Source of the DNA: Brachybacterium sp. P6-10-X1
GTDB taxonomy: Bacteria; Actinomycetota; Actinomycetes; Actinomycetales; Dermabacteraceae
Reading direction: 5' to 3'
Length of the DNA: 64,000 nucleotides
Assembly (NCBI RefSeq): GCF_001969445.1
Contig: NZ_CP017297.1
Coordinates: 2,480,001-2,544,000, forward strand
This document shows, in pieces, positions 17,382 to 24,738 of the stretch. The position numbers and the translations under genes were made by a program. The notes beneath the pieces are model-generated. The model was not told the origin of the DNA and ran no database searches. It saw only the letters and a program-made list of their open reading frames with translations. How positions within the stretch are numbered: position 1 is the stretch's first letter; each line of letters begins with the position of its first letter.

Positions 17382-18473
17382 ATGACGTCGGTGCGCGCGC
17401 TGGTGTGGACCGGCGGGGGGAGGTTCGAGCTGGTGCGCCGGCCGTTGCCCTCGCTCGCCTCCGGTGAGCTGCTGGTGCGGGTGCGGACCGCCGCGATCTG
17501 CGGCTCCGACCGGCATACCGTCGACGGCCGACGGGACGCGCCGTGCCCTGGTGTGCTCGGGCACGAGGGCGTGGGCGAGGTGACCGCGATCGGGCCGATG
17601 GCCGCCGCCGGTCCCGGAACGGACACCGAGCTCGAGCCGACCGACCTCGAGGGGCAGCCGGTGCGGCCCGGAGACCGGATCGTCTGGTCCGTGATCTCGG
17701 CCTGCGGCAGGTGCGACCGCTGCCGGGCGGGGCACGGCGCGAAGTGCCGCACCCTGCGCAAGGCGGGGCATGAGCCGTGGGACGGGTCGTGGCCGCTGTC
17801 CGGCTCCTACGCGAGCCATGTGGTGCTCCCGGCCGGTCACTGCGTGGTGCGGGTTCCCGACACGGTGCCCGACGGGCCCGCCGCAATCGCGTCCTGCGCG
17901 GGCGCGACCGTGATGGCCGCCCTCTGCGCCGCCGCGTCCGCACCCCTGCCGGGTGCCCGCGTCCTGGTGAATGGGGTGGGCATGCTGGGACTGCTGGCGG
18001 TCGCCGCAGCCCGGGCAGGCGGCGCTGCCCAGGTGCGCGCGATCGACCCGTCGGCCGTGCGGCGCGAGCTCGCCCTCCAGGCGGGGGCGGATTCGGCTTT
18101 CCCGTCGTCCGACGCCGCCGCGGAGCTCCGCGACGGGACAGATCTGGCCCTGGAGTTCTCCGGGGCGCCGGCCGGCGTGAGGACCGCGCTCGATGCCCTG
18201 GACGTCGGCGGAGCGGCCGTGCTCGCCGGCAGCGTGTTCCCGGGCCCGACCGTCCCCATGGATCCGGAACGGCTGGTGCGCGGCCGACGCACCGTCATCG
18301 GCGTGCACAACTACGAGAGCCGGCACCTGGCTGCCGCCGTCGCGCTGCTCGCCTCCTCACCCGGACGCTCGCTCCCGTGGGGGCAGATCCTCGGGGAGCC
18401 GGTCGACCTGGACGCGGCACCGGCGGCCTTCGCGCGGCCGACGGAGCACCTGCGCACGCTCCTCGTGCCGTGA
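17382..18473 (+). CDS. zinc-dependent alcohol dehydrogenase of phosphonate clusters (TIGR03366 type)
   Basis: 363 residues, medium-chain dehydrogenase. Catalytic zinc ligands are C40 (ICGSDRH) and H61-E62 (GHEGVGEV); the structural zinc has all four cysteines (C108, C111, C114, C122). The coenzyme motif is VNGVGMLGLLAVAAAR. It starts 6 bp after the hydrolase stop and so belongs to the phosphonate operon, where it probably reduces or oxidises the aldehyde released by C-P cleavage. Its 3' end overlaps, on the opposite strand, the end of the DUF1801 gene. Confidence 0.87.
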   Translation: MTSVRALVWTGGGRFELVRRPLPSLASGELLVRVRTAAICGSDRHTVDGRRDAPCPGVLGHEGVGEVTAIGPMAAAGPGTDTELEPTDLEGQPVRPGDRIVWSVISACGRCDRCRAGHGAKCRTLRKAGHEPWDGSWPLSGSYASHVVLPAGHCVVRVPDTVPDGPAAIASCAGATVMAALCAAASAPLPGARVLVNGVGMLGLLAVAAARAGGAAQVRAIDPSAVRRELALQAGADSAFPSSDAAAELRDGTDLALEFSGAPAGVRTALDALDVGGAAVLAGSVFPGPTVPMDPERLVRGRRTVIGVHNYESRHLAAAVALLASSPGRSLPWGQILGEPVDLDAAPAAFARPTEHLRTLLVP

Positions 18474-18928
18474 GGGGCGCGAGCTCCCGCATCACCGCCG
18501 GTCATACCTCTGGCCAGGTCGGGACGGGATGCTGCCGGCACCGCCCGCCTCCTGGTCGAATGATCGCGCAGTCTGACCACGGCGGCCTCCCGCGAGGCAA
18601 GCGCCAGTCGTTCCACGAGCTCGTCCGGGATCGGTCTGCTCGGGGAGAAGGTGATCCCGGTCCGGGTCGCCTTGAGGCCGGCGGCCGCGATGTCCTCGGC
18701 ATGCTCGGCGAGGGCGCCCGCCTGGAGATACAGCCCGCACTGCTTGCTGAATGCCGCATAACTCGCGACGACCGCGCCGCCGATCCGGAATCCCGGCATG
18801 TCGTAGGCCACCACCTCCTCTGCATCCGGCAGGGTGCGGCCGAGAATCGCCCGCACCCTCTGCAGTGAGGGGTGGAAACGTTCGGGTGCCGCGGCGATGT
18901 AGGCGTCGTGGTCGGCAATCGCCCTCAT
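18311..18928 (-). CDS. DUF1801 / iron-chaperone-like protein with extended C-terminus
   Basis: The first 115 or so residues are a DUF1801 (YdhG/Fra-like) domain: HDAYIAAAPERFHPSLQRVRAIL, EVVAYDMPGFRIGG, YAAFSKQCGLYL, and TGITFSPSRPIPDELV. Family members are usually about 120 residues; here the frame runs on to 205 residues. The extra part is Arg/Ala-rich, and 163 bp of it lie antisense to the alcohol dehydrogenase end. A frameshift or lost stop near 18560 may explain this; the true end is uncertain. Confidence 0.65.
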   Translation of the reverse strand: MRAIADHDAYIAAAPERFHPSLQRVRAILGRTLPDAEEVVAYDMPGFRIGGAVVASYAAFSKQCGLYLQAGALAEHAEDIAAAGLKATRTGITFSPSRPIPDELVERLALASREAAVVRLRDHSTRRRAVPAASRPDLARGMTGGDAGARAPHGTRSVRRCSVGRAKAAGAASRSTGSPRICPHGSERPGEEASSATAAARCRLS

Positions 18929-19016
18929 GGAGAGGTCCTTCTTCCGGTTCCAGGTAGCTGCCAGGGTCTTCGCTCACTCCTGCCCGAGGTTACCGTCCAC
19001 CGGCCCCGCCAGGAGT

Positions 19017-19493
19017 TCAGCGAGCGGACCCGTCGACCGTCAGCTCCGCGAGCAGCTCCTGTACCCGGTGATCGATGTCGTCCCGCACCAGGCGCATGCG
19101 CTCGACGCCTCCGATGCCGCGCTCGGAGGGCTCGTCAGTGCGCCAGGTGGTGATTGTTCCGGCCATCCCGGGGACCGGATCGACCACGGCCTCCTCCCCC
19201 AGCACCACGACCCGATCCACGCGGGACAGGAGCTCGGGGTCCATGGGCTTGGCGTGCCCACCGGACATGTCCGCGCCGACCTCGGCGACGACCTCGGCCG
19301 ACAGAGCGTTGGTCGATGTGCCGGGCCGGGTCCCAGCCGAGTGCACCTCGACCGAGCCGGCGGCGCGGGCCTCCATCAGGGCGGCGGCCATCTGGGATTT
19401 GCCGCCGTTCTTGACGCAGACGAACAGGACGGACGGTATCGGGGAGGAACCGGATGCCGAGGACGGGTTGTGGTGTGGGATCCGGGCGCTCAT
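19017..19493 (-). CDS. arsC: arsenate reductase, low-molecular-weight phosphatase type
   Basis: 158 residues of the LMW-phosphatase fold. The P-loop is [19 protein letters not shown]: nucleophile C26 and S33 are present, but the usual CX5R arginine is lysine (K32). The aspartate in the DEP segment is near residue 118. Actinobacterial enzymes of this kind reduce arsenate through mycothiol. Its start overlaps the stop of acr3 (ATGA, 19490-19493), making a two-gene operon divergent from arsR. Arsenate is reduced to arsenite and then exported by Acr3. Confidence 0.85.
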   Translation of the reverse strand: MSARIPHHNPSSASGSSPIPSVLFVCVKNGGKSQMAAALMEARAAGSVEVHSAGTRPGTSTNALSAEVVAEVGADMSGGHAKPMDPELLSRVDRVVVLGEEAVVDPVPGMAGTITTWRTDEPSERGIGGVERMRLVRDDIDHRVQELLAELTVDGSAR

Positions 19494-20602
19494 GCGGAGA
19501 TCCTCTCCCGGGCGCGGGCGGGAACGGTGGGGTCGCCGGGGAACAGGCGTCGGCCCAGCCAGAGCGAGACGTAGACCAGTCCGACCAGCACGGGCACCTC
19601 GATGAGGGGGCCGACGACGCCGGCGAGCGCCTGTCCGGAACTGACCCCGAAGGTGCCGATGGCGACGGCGATCGCGAGCTCGAAGTTGTTGCCCGAGGCG
19701 GTGAAGGCGACGGTGGTGGAGCGGGCATAGTCCATGCCGACGGCCCGACTGAGAAGCAGGGCCCCCAGGAACATGAGCACGAAGTAGGCCAGCAGCGGCA
19801 GCGCGATCCGGGCGACGTCCCCCGGAGCGGAGAGGATCGCATCGCCCTGCAGCGCGAACAGCAGCACGATGGTGAACAGCAGCCCGTAGAGGGTGAAGGG
19901 GCCGATGCGCGGCAGGAAGCGATCCTCATACCAGGCGCGGCCCTTCGCCCGCTCCCCCAGCACGCGGGTGAGGACACCGGCCAGCAGCGGGATGCCCAGG
20001 AATACCAGCACACTGAGCACGATCGCCCCGATCGAGAACTCCGCCGGGGTGGTCGACAGTCCGAGCCACGAAGGCAGCGCCTGCAGGTAGAACCAGCCGA
20101 GCGCGCCGAAGGCGATCACCTGGAAGACGGAATTGATCGCCACCAGCACGGCGGCGGCCTCGCGGTCGCCGCAGGCCAGGTCGTTCCAGACCAGCACCAT
20201 GGCGATGCAGCGGGCCAGGCCCACGATGATCAGTCCGGTGCGGTACTCGGGGAGATCCGCCAGAAAGATCCAGGCCAGGGCGAACATCAGGGCAGGGCCG
20301 ATGATCCAGTTCAGCACCAGCGAGGTGATCATCAACCGGCGGTCGGCGCTGATCCGGCGGGTCTCGTCGTATCGCACCTTGGCGAGCACCGGGTACATCA
20401 TCACCAGCAGCCCGAGGGCGATCGGCAGCGAGACACCGGCGATGCTCACGGCCTCGAGCACCGGGCCGATGCCGGAGATCAGGCGTCCCAGCAGCAGACC
20501 CGTCACCATAGCGAGCAGGATCCATGCCGGCAGCCACCGGTCCAGGAACGACATCTCCCCGGCGACACCCGTCGGCGCACTGCGTGCGGCGGTCGTCGTC
20601 AT
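19490..20602 (-). CDS. acr3: arsenite efflux pump, Acr3 family
   Basis: 370 residues with about ten membrane helices. Acr3 marks are [19 protein letters not shown] with the conserved cysteine C132, and [20 protein letters not shown] with the conserved glutamate. ATG 20602 follows GGAAGAGG; an in-frame start further upstream would run into the operator. Acr3 uses the proton gradient to expel arsenite. It is transcribed divergently from arsR across an 80-bp gap holding the operator. Confidence 0.92.
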   Translation of the reverse strand: MTTTAARSAPTGVAGEMSFLDRWLPAWILLAMVTGLLLGRLISGIGPVLEAVSIAGVSLPIALGLLVMMYPVLAKVRYDETRRISADRRLMITSLVLNWIIGPALMFALAWIFLADLPEYRTGLIIVGLARCIAMVLVWNDLACGDREAAAVLVAINSVFQVIAFGALGWFYLQALPSWLGLSTTPAEFSIGAIVLSVLVFLGIPLLAGVLTRVLGERAKGRAWYEDRFLPRIGPFTLYGLLFTIVLLFALQGDAILSAPGDVARIALPLLAYFVLMFLGALLLSRAVGMDYARSTTVAFTASGNNFELAIAVAIGTFGVSSGQALAGVVGPLIEVPVLVGLVYVSLWLGRRLFPGDPTVPARARERISA

Positions 20603-20654
20603 GACGGCGCTACCTCTTCCTATGGACGGACATCGATGCGAACGGTAGCCTGCG

Positions 20655-20674
20655 ACATAGATACTCGTCAATGT
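20655..20674. promoter_or_regulatory. ArsR operator, ACATAGA-N6-TCAATGT
   Basis: An inverted repeat with one mismatch (ACATAGA at 20655-20661, TCAATGT at 20668-20674) sits between the divergent acr3 and arsR starts, 11 bp before the arsR ATG. Spacing and position fit a dimeric ArsR/SmtB repressor blocking both promoters. Confidence 0.65.
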
Positions 20675-20685
20675 AAGGTGAGCCC

Positions 20686-21129
20686 ATGTCCCCCGCCACG
20701 TCCCCGCAGCCGATGCAATTCACCTCCCGGGAGGCCGGCACCCTCGCCGACACCTCGGACCGCGGCCCGGGGTCGACGTCGGACGCCGTGTCCTGCGAGC
20801 CCGGCACGTCGGCCGCCGTCGACTGCTGTGCACTCGGGGCCGGCCCGGTCGATGCCGAGGAGGCCGAGCATCTGGCCTTGCGCCTGAAGGCGCTCTCGGA
20901 CCCGACCCGCCTGCAGCTGCTCTCGCACGTGGCGGTGCGCGGCTGCGGAGACGTGTGCGCCTGCGATCTCACCGAACCGCTCGGCATCTCGCAGCCCACC
21001 GTCAGCCATCACATGAAGAAGCTGGTCGAGGCCGGGCTCCTCACCCGAGAGCAGAAGGGTCGCTGGGCGCATTACTCGGTGGTCCCGGCGGCCTTCGCGG
21101 AGCTGCGCGCCTTCCTCGACCTCAGCTGA
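20686..21129 (+). CDS. arsR: ArsR family arsenite-responsive repressor
   Basis: 147 residues. The winged helix spans about 60-140 (LKALSDPTRLQLLSHV, LGISQPTVSHHMKKLVEAGLL). Cysteines that could bind As(III) are the N-terminal pair C47-C48 (AVDCCALG) and C87, C91 and C93 in RGCGDVCACDL at the start of the recognition helix region. A vicinal N-terminal Cys pair plus a helix cysteine resembles the Corynebacterium ArsR three-cysteine site. The disordered Thr/Ser-rich lead (1-45) is longer than usual. AAGGTG ribosome site. Confidence 0.92.
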   Translation: MSPATSPQPMQFTSREAGTLADTSDRGPGSTSDAVSCEPGTSAAVDCCALGAGPVDAEEAEHLALRLKALSDPTRLQLLSHVAVRGCGDVCACDLTEPLGISQPTVSHHMKKLVEAGLLTREQKGRWAHYSVVPAAFAELRAFLDLS

Positions 21130-21143
21130 CCACCGCCACACAC

Positions 21144-21199
21144 CGAGTTCTGCACTGGCGTTGCCACCGCCGGCTGTGGCACCAGCAACGCAGAACTCG
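21144..21199. repeat. palindromic intergenic element, copy D (convergent gene ends)
   Basis: CGAGTTCTGC (21144-21153) pairs perfectly with GCAGAACTCG (21190-21199); inside, CTGG/CCAG and TGCCAC/GTGGCA extend the hairpin around CGCCGGCT. It shares the inner GCCAC/GTGGCACC stem and the GCAGAACTCG end with copies A-C. It lies between the convergent ends of arsR and lrgB, where it could act as a terminator in both directions, although no T-tract follows. Confidence 0.8.
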
Positions 21200-21209
21200 A
21201 CTGCTGTGC

Positions 21210-21908
21210 TCAGCCGGCCACCAGCGACGCCACGATCGGCAGCACGATCGTCATGACCAGAGCGTTCATCACCATGGCCGCGCTGGACCAGCCGCCGGCG
21301 GTCGACGATTCGGCGAGCGCGCGCGAGGTGCCGATGCCGTGGGAGGTCATCCCGATGGCAAATCCCCGGGCCCGCTCGTCGCGCACCCGGGCCAAGGTCA
21401 GCAGCGCCGGGCCGACGACGGCTCCGAGCACCCCGGAGATCAGCGTCAGCACCACCGCGAGCGGCACGGACGCGCCGAGCATCTCGGCGATCGACAGCCC
21501 CACCGGCGAGGTCACCGACCTGGGCAGAGCGGCGCGCAGCATGTCCTCGCCCGCCCCGAAGGCGGTCATCGCCCCCACGGTGATCGCGACGCTGATCGCG
21601 CCGCCGACCGCGAGGGTCACCAGCACCGCCGGCGCCGAGGAGGCCAGGGCTCGACCGTTGCGCAGCAGCGGCAGCGCGAGCGCCACGGTGGCGGGGCCGA
21701 GCAGCAGGGTCAGCACCGTGACCTGCTCGAGGTACTCGGAGTACGGCAGCCCCGTGAGCTGGAGGACGGCGGCGACCAGGACCACGGTGACGAGCACCGG
21801 GGAGAACAGGCCGAGCCGGCCCGACCGCTGATAGAGCCACAGCGAGAGCAGGTAGGCGCTCAGGGTCAGGGCGAGGCCGAAGACCGGGAGGTGGATGAGC
21901 GTGCTCAC
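21210..21908 (-). CDS. lrgB: LrgB/CidB family membrane protein
   Basis: 232 residues with about six to seven membrane helices. SRSVTSPVGLSIAEMLG-type and GFAIGMTSHGIGTSRAL segments match LrgB: here PRSVTSPVGLSIAE and AIGMTSHGIGTSRALAES. LrgB-type proteins move small organic acids or modulate murein hydrolase activity together with LrgA. It starts at GTG 21908, overlapping the stop of lrgA (GTGA), so the two are coupled. Confidence 0.88.
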   Translation of the reverse strand: MSTLIHLPVFGLALTLSAYLLSLWLYQRSGRLGLFSPVLVTVVLVAAVLQLTGLPYSEYLEQVTVLTLLLGPATVALALPLLRNGRALASSAPAVLVTLAVGGAISVAITVGAMTAFGAGEDMLRAALPRSVTSPVGLSIAEMLGASVPLAVVLTLISGVLGAVVGPALLTLARVRDERARGFAIGMTSHGIGTSRALAESSTAGGWSSAAMVMNALVMTIVLPIVASLVAG

Positions 21909-22309
21909 GCGCCGGCCCTCCCGGGGTTCCGCCGGCGGTCCTGCCGGCGCAGCAGCGCCTGCAGCACCCAGCCCGCGACCAGCAGGGTCACCACGAAGGA
22001 GCCGCCGACGGCGAGGGCGACCGGCAGAGCGTTCCGGGCGAGGGCGTGCATCTCCAGCACGATGCCGACCCCCGGCGGCACGAACAGCAGCTGCAGGTGC
22101 TGCAGCAGCGGGGTCGCGGCCGGCTCCGCCACGCGCAGCACCGCGCGCGTCGGCCGCAGCAGTCCGAGCACGATCAACAGCACGATCCCGAGGACCACAC
22201 CGGGGACGGGCAGGCCGAACAGCTCCGACACGGCCAGGCCCACCATCTGCACGAGCAGCAGGACCACGAGGCCGAGCAGCACGGGAGGCAGGAGCGCGGC
22301 GCGGGACAT
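21905..22309 (-). CDS. lrgA: LrgA/CidA holin-like protein
   Basis: 134 residues with four predicted membrane helices. LFGLPVPGVVLGIVLL and LLFVPPGVGIV are the conserved LrgA/CidA stretches. It forms an operon with lrgB. CidA/LrgA proteins are membrane partners in the holin-like system tied to overflow metabolism and lysis control. The ATG is internal to a long open frame whose upstream part is antisense to the GNAT gene and is not coding. Confidence 0.86.
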   Translation of the reverse strand: MSRAALLPPVLLGLVVLLLVQMVGLAVSELFGLPVPGVVLGIVLLIVLGLLRPTRAVLRVAEPAATPLLQHLQLLFVPPGVGIVLEMHALARNALPVALAVGGSFVVTLLVAGWVLQALLRRQDRRRNPGRAGA

Positions 22310-22384
22310 CGTTGCCAGGGTAGCCCGTGGGACCCCGCCGGAATCGCGTTGACCACCGCCGTCGGCGCACCTCACACTGCCGCT

Positions 22385-22930
22385 ATGCCGCTCTCCTTCC
22401 CGCTGCTCGGCGACCGCGTGCTGCTGCGTCCCTTCGAGTCGGCCGACGCCTCGGCCGCGCTCGAGGTCTACGGGGACGAGCTCGTCATGCGGTACGTCGG
22501 CGAGGGTGGAGCGGCCGCCGCCGAGGAGACCTCCCGGATGGTCGAGGGGTACCGCCGGCACCAGGACGAGCACGGCTTCGCGTTCTGGGCCCTGGTGGAT
22601 CGGAGCACCGGGGAGCTGATCGGCGACGCGGGCCTGGAGGCCACCGATCATGGCATCGAGCTCGGCTACACCGTGGCCCGTCGGCGGTGGGGCCAGGGAC
22701 TCGCGACGGAGGCCGCACGGCTGTGCGTGCGGGCCGCGTTCGGGCCGCTGGGGCTGCCGCGTCTGGTGGCGCTGGTCGACGTCGACAATCCCGCCTCGGC
22801 CCGCGTGCTGGAGAAACTCGGCTTCATGGACCAGGGGCGCGCCATGGCCTACGGACGCCCGCATCGCCGTTTCGAGCTGGGAACCGACCAGGCGGTCACC
22901 ACGGTCAGAGCCCCGCTCCGGTCCGCCTGA
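22385..22930 (+). CDS. GNAT family N-acetyltransferase (RimJ-like)
   Basis: 181 residues. DRVLLRPFESADASAALEVYGDELVMRYVG opens the fold; YTVARRRWGQGLATEAARLCVRAAF contains the acetyl-CoA loop (RRxxGxG/A type) and NPASARVLEKLGFMDQGR is the C-terminal motif of the RimJ/RimL branch. The substrate is unknown. It stands divergent to lrgAB, with 75 bp between the starts. Confidence 0.88.
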   Translation: MPLSFPLLGDRVLLRPFESADASAALEVYGDELVMRYVGEGGAAAAEETSRMVEGYRRHQDEHGFAFWALVDRSTGELIGDAGLEATDHGIELGYTVARRRWGQGLATEAARLCVRAAFGPLGLPRLVALVDVDNPASARVLEKLGFMDQGRAMAYGRPHRRFELGTDQAVTTVRAPLRSA

Positions 22931-23113
22931 CCAGCACGGAAGCTGCGCGGCGCGTCGTGCCGGTCGTCGTGTCGCCCACGACACGCATTGCGGTGCGTCA
23001 CTCACCCCTTGTCGCGGTGGCCTCGTCTCTCCCAGCGTGGGGCCCGGCGGACGACGACCTGTGATCCAGGCGCTCCCGTGACGACCGCCAGGAACTCATC
23101 GGAGGGATCCCGG

Positions 23114-23761
23114 ATGACGAGCCCCATGACCACCCCCATCAGCCGGCGCACCGCGTTCCGCGGTCTCGGCATCGCCGGCCTGGCCGCTGCCGCCGGTCTG
23201 CTGGCCGCCAAGGAGGCGAACGCCGCGAGCGACCTCGTGGTCATCGACCAGATCGGCACCGGCCCCTGGGACGGCGAGAACTGCGGCCCGACCTCGGCCG
23301 TGATCGCGCTGGTCGCCGCCGGCAAGGCCCCCGAGCACTACGTCTCGGGGACGAAGGGCGCGGCGGTGGGCGGCAATGCCACCGCGGTCAAGAACATGCG
23401 CGTCGCCTGCGGTCTGTCCCCGGAGGGCGACGCATCGGCCAAGAGCGTCGACTACTGGGGCGCGTTCCTCAAGGACCTCGAGAAGGGGATCCGTGAGTAC
23501 GACGGCACCGCCACGCATTCCCAGTACGAGGAAGGTGTGGACGCCGCCGCGAGCGGGTCGGTCGTGATCCTGCACGTCCATCACGGGACGCTGATCGACG
23601 AGGAGGCGGACTACGGCCACTTCGTCGTCGCCCAGGGCAAGGATTCCGACGGGAACATCCTGGTCTCCGATCCGGGCCGGGCACAGACCATCGGCATCAC
23701 CGGGTACTCGCGCGACCACCTGCTGGAGGCCCAGCGGGCCGACGCCACGATCGTCAGCTGA
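23114..23761 (+). CDS. Tat-exported papain-like (C39-type) cysteine peptidase domain protein
   Basis: 215 residues. A Tat signal (SRRTAFRGLGIAGLAAAAGLL, twin Arg at 11-12, likely cut near EANA at 34-38) leads to a small domain with NCGPTSAV (C57), YGHFVVA (H169) and VSDPGR (D186), the Cys-His-Asp order of C39-like/papain-fold peptidases. It may cut peptides or be a bacteriocin-type or cell-wall amidase; the substrate is unknown. GGAGGG lies 7 bp before the ATG. Single gene, convergent with the next. Confidence 0.75.
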   Translation: MTSPMTTPISRRTAFRGLGIAGLAAAAGLLAAKEANAASDLVVIDQIGTGPWDGENCGPTSAVIALVAAGKAPEHYVSGTKGAAVGGNATAVKNMRVACGLSPEGDASAKSVDYWGAFLKDLEKGIREYDGTATHSQYEEGVDAAASGSVVILHVHHGTLIDEEADYGHFVVAQGKDSDGNILVSDPGRAQTIGITGYSRDHLLEAQRADATIVS

Positions 23762-23787
23762 CCGTCTCCGGCTCGTCCCCTCGCGGC

Positions 23788-24348
23788 TCAGCCGGCCGGG
23801 GTCGTGACCGGGCCGTGGGACCAGCGCCCTCCCTCACGGACGTATCCGGCGCGCACATGGTTGCGGTCCGCCCGGGCCTGCATGAACTCGATCTCGTGCG
23901 GGTCCAGCGCGTAGACCTGCCATTCGGGGTTCGGCTGCCCGTCGGAGTTCGGGCGGGCGAGCCAATCGCGCTGGGAGACGTCCTCGCCGAGCGCGACCAC
24001 CGGGCCGAAGACCTGCACCTGGCGTCCGCTCTCGCGCCAGAAGAACGTCATCGCCGCCCGTGGATCCTCCTCCAGCTGGTGTGCCTTGCGGGAGGTGTTC
24101 CGGGTGGAGACATGGAAGCCGGTCTCGTCCAGATCTTTGAGGATCAGGGTGCGGCCGACGGGGCTGCCGTCGGCCAGGAGCGTCTGGAAGGTCATCGCAT
24201 GGGGCTGTCGGGCACCGCTGGCGATCGCGTCCTCGAGCCAGGCCAGGAACAGCTCGATCGGATCCTCGGGCAGGGCCTCGAGATCGAGTTCGGGCATCTC
24301 CTCCGGGAAGGCGGGCAGGGTGCGCAGTCGTGCGGCGAGGTCGCTCAT
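23788..24348 (-). CDS. pyridoxamine 5'-phosphate oxidase family flavoprotein
   Basis: 186 residues of the PNPOx split-barrel fold: PHAMTFQTLLADGSPVGRTLILKDLDETGFHVSTRNTSRKAHQLEEDPRAA contains the usual FMN phosphate contacts, and WLARPNSDGQPNPEWQVYALDPHEIEFMQ resembles PdxH. Its length is close to PdxH (about 210) but it lacks parts of the PLP-binding C-terminus, so the true substrate may differ. ATG 24348 with AGGA before it is preferred to the GTG at 24369. Confidence 0.8.
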   Translation of the reverse strand: MSDLAARLRTLPAFPEEMPELDLEALPEDPIELFLAWLEDAIASGARQPHAMTFQTLLADGSPVGRTLILKDLDETGFHVSTRNTSRKAHQLEEDPRAAMTFFWRESGRQVQVFGPVVALGEDVSQRDWLARPNSDGQPNPEWQVYALDPHEIEFMQARADRNHVRAGYVREGGRWSHGPVTTPAG

Positions 24349-24738
24349 GGGTTCATCCTGCTGGGCCACCGGCGGACGCGTCCAGAAGTCGACGAGGCAG
24401 GGTCACCACGGCAGGGGAATCACGGGGAGATGAGGCCGGCACGATAGGCGATGACTGTGGCCTGGGTGCGACGAGCCTGAGCCCCACGAGCGGCAGGACC
24501 CCCGCCCCGACGCCTCGGCGCAGTGGACCGGGCCCGCGCAGCGACACGGCACCGACGGCGAGGACGAGAACCGGTCGAGCGGAGCGTGATGTCGTATCCA
24601 TGCTGCGAGAATCTCGGGGCCGCAGTCCGGCCGCCTCCCCCGCACGGGTGAACCCGCTCCCCCGACCCCCGCGCGATCGTCGACGCCGAGTCGGGTGCCC
24701 AGCGGCCGGGCCGGGCGCTCAGCGGTCGGCGGCGGCGG
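24349..24738. other. 390-bp gap without a recognisable gene
   Basis: Between the flavoprotein start and the abgT stop. Several short open frames exist on both strands, but none has a family match I recognise or a good ribosome site. A minus-strand frame at 24353-24601 is leucine/valine-rich and could be the worn end of a membrane protein; I cannot support that further. Confidence 0.4.

Noticed and set aside
22046-22384. Upstream in-frame extension of the GNAT gene
   Set aside because: It overlaps lrgA antisense and is His/Gln-rich; the fold starts at the ATG at 22385.
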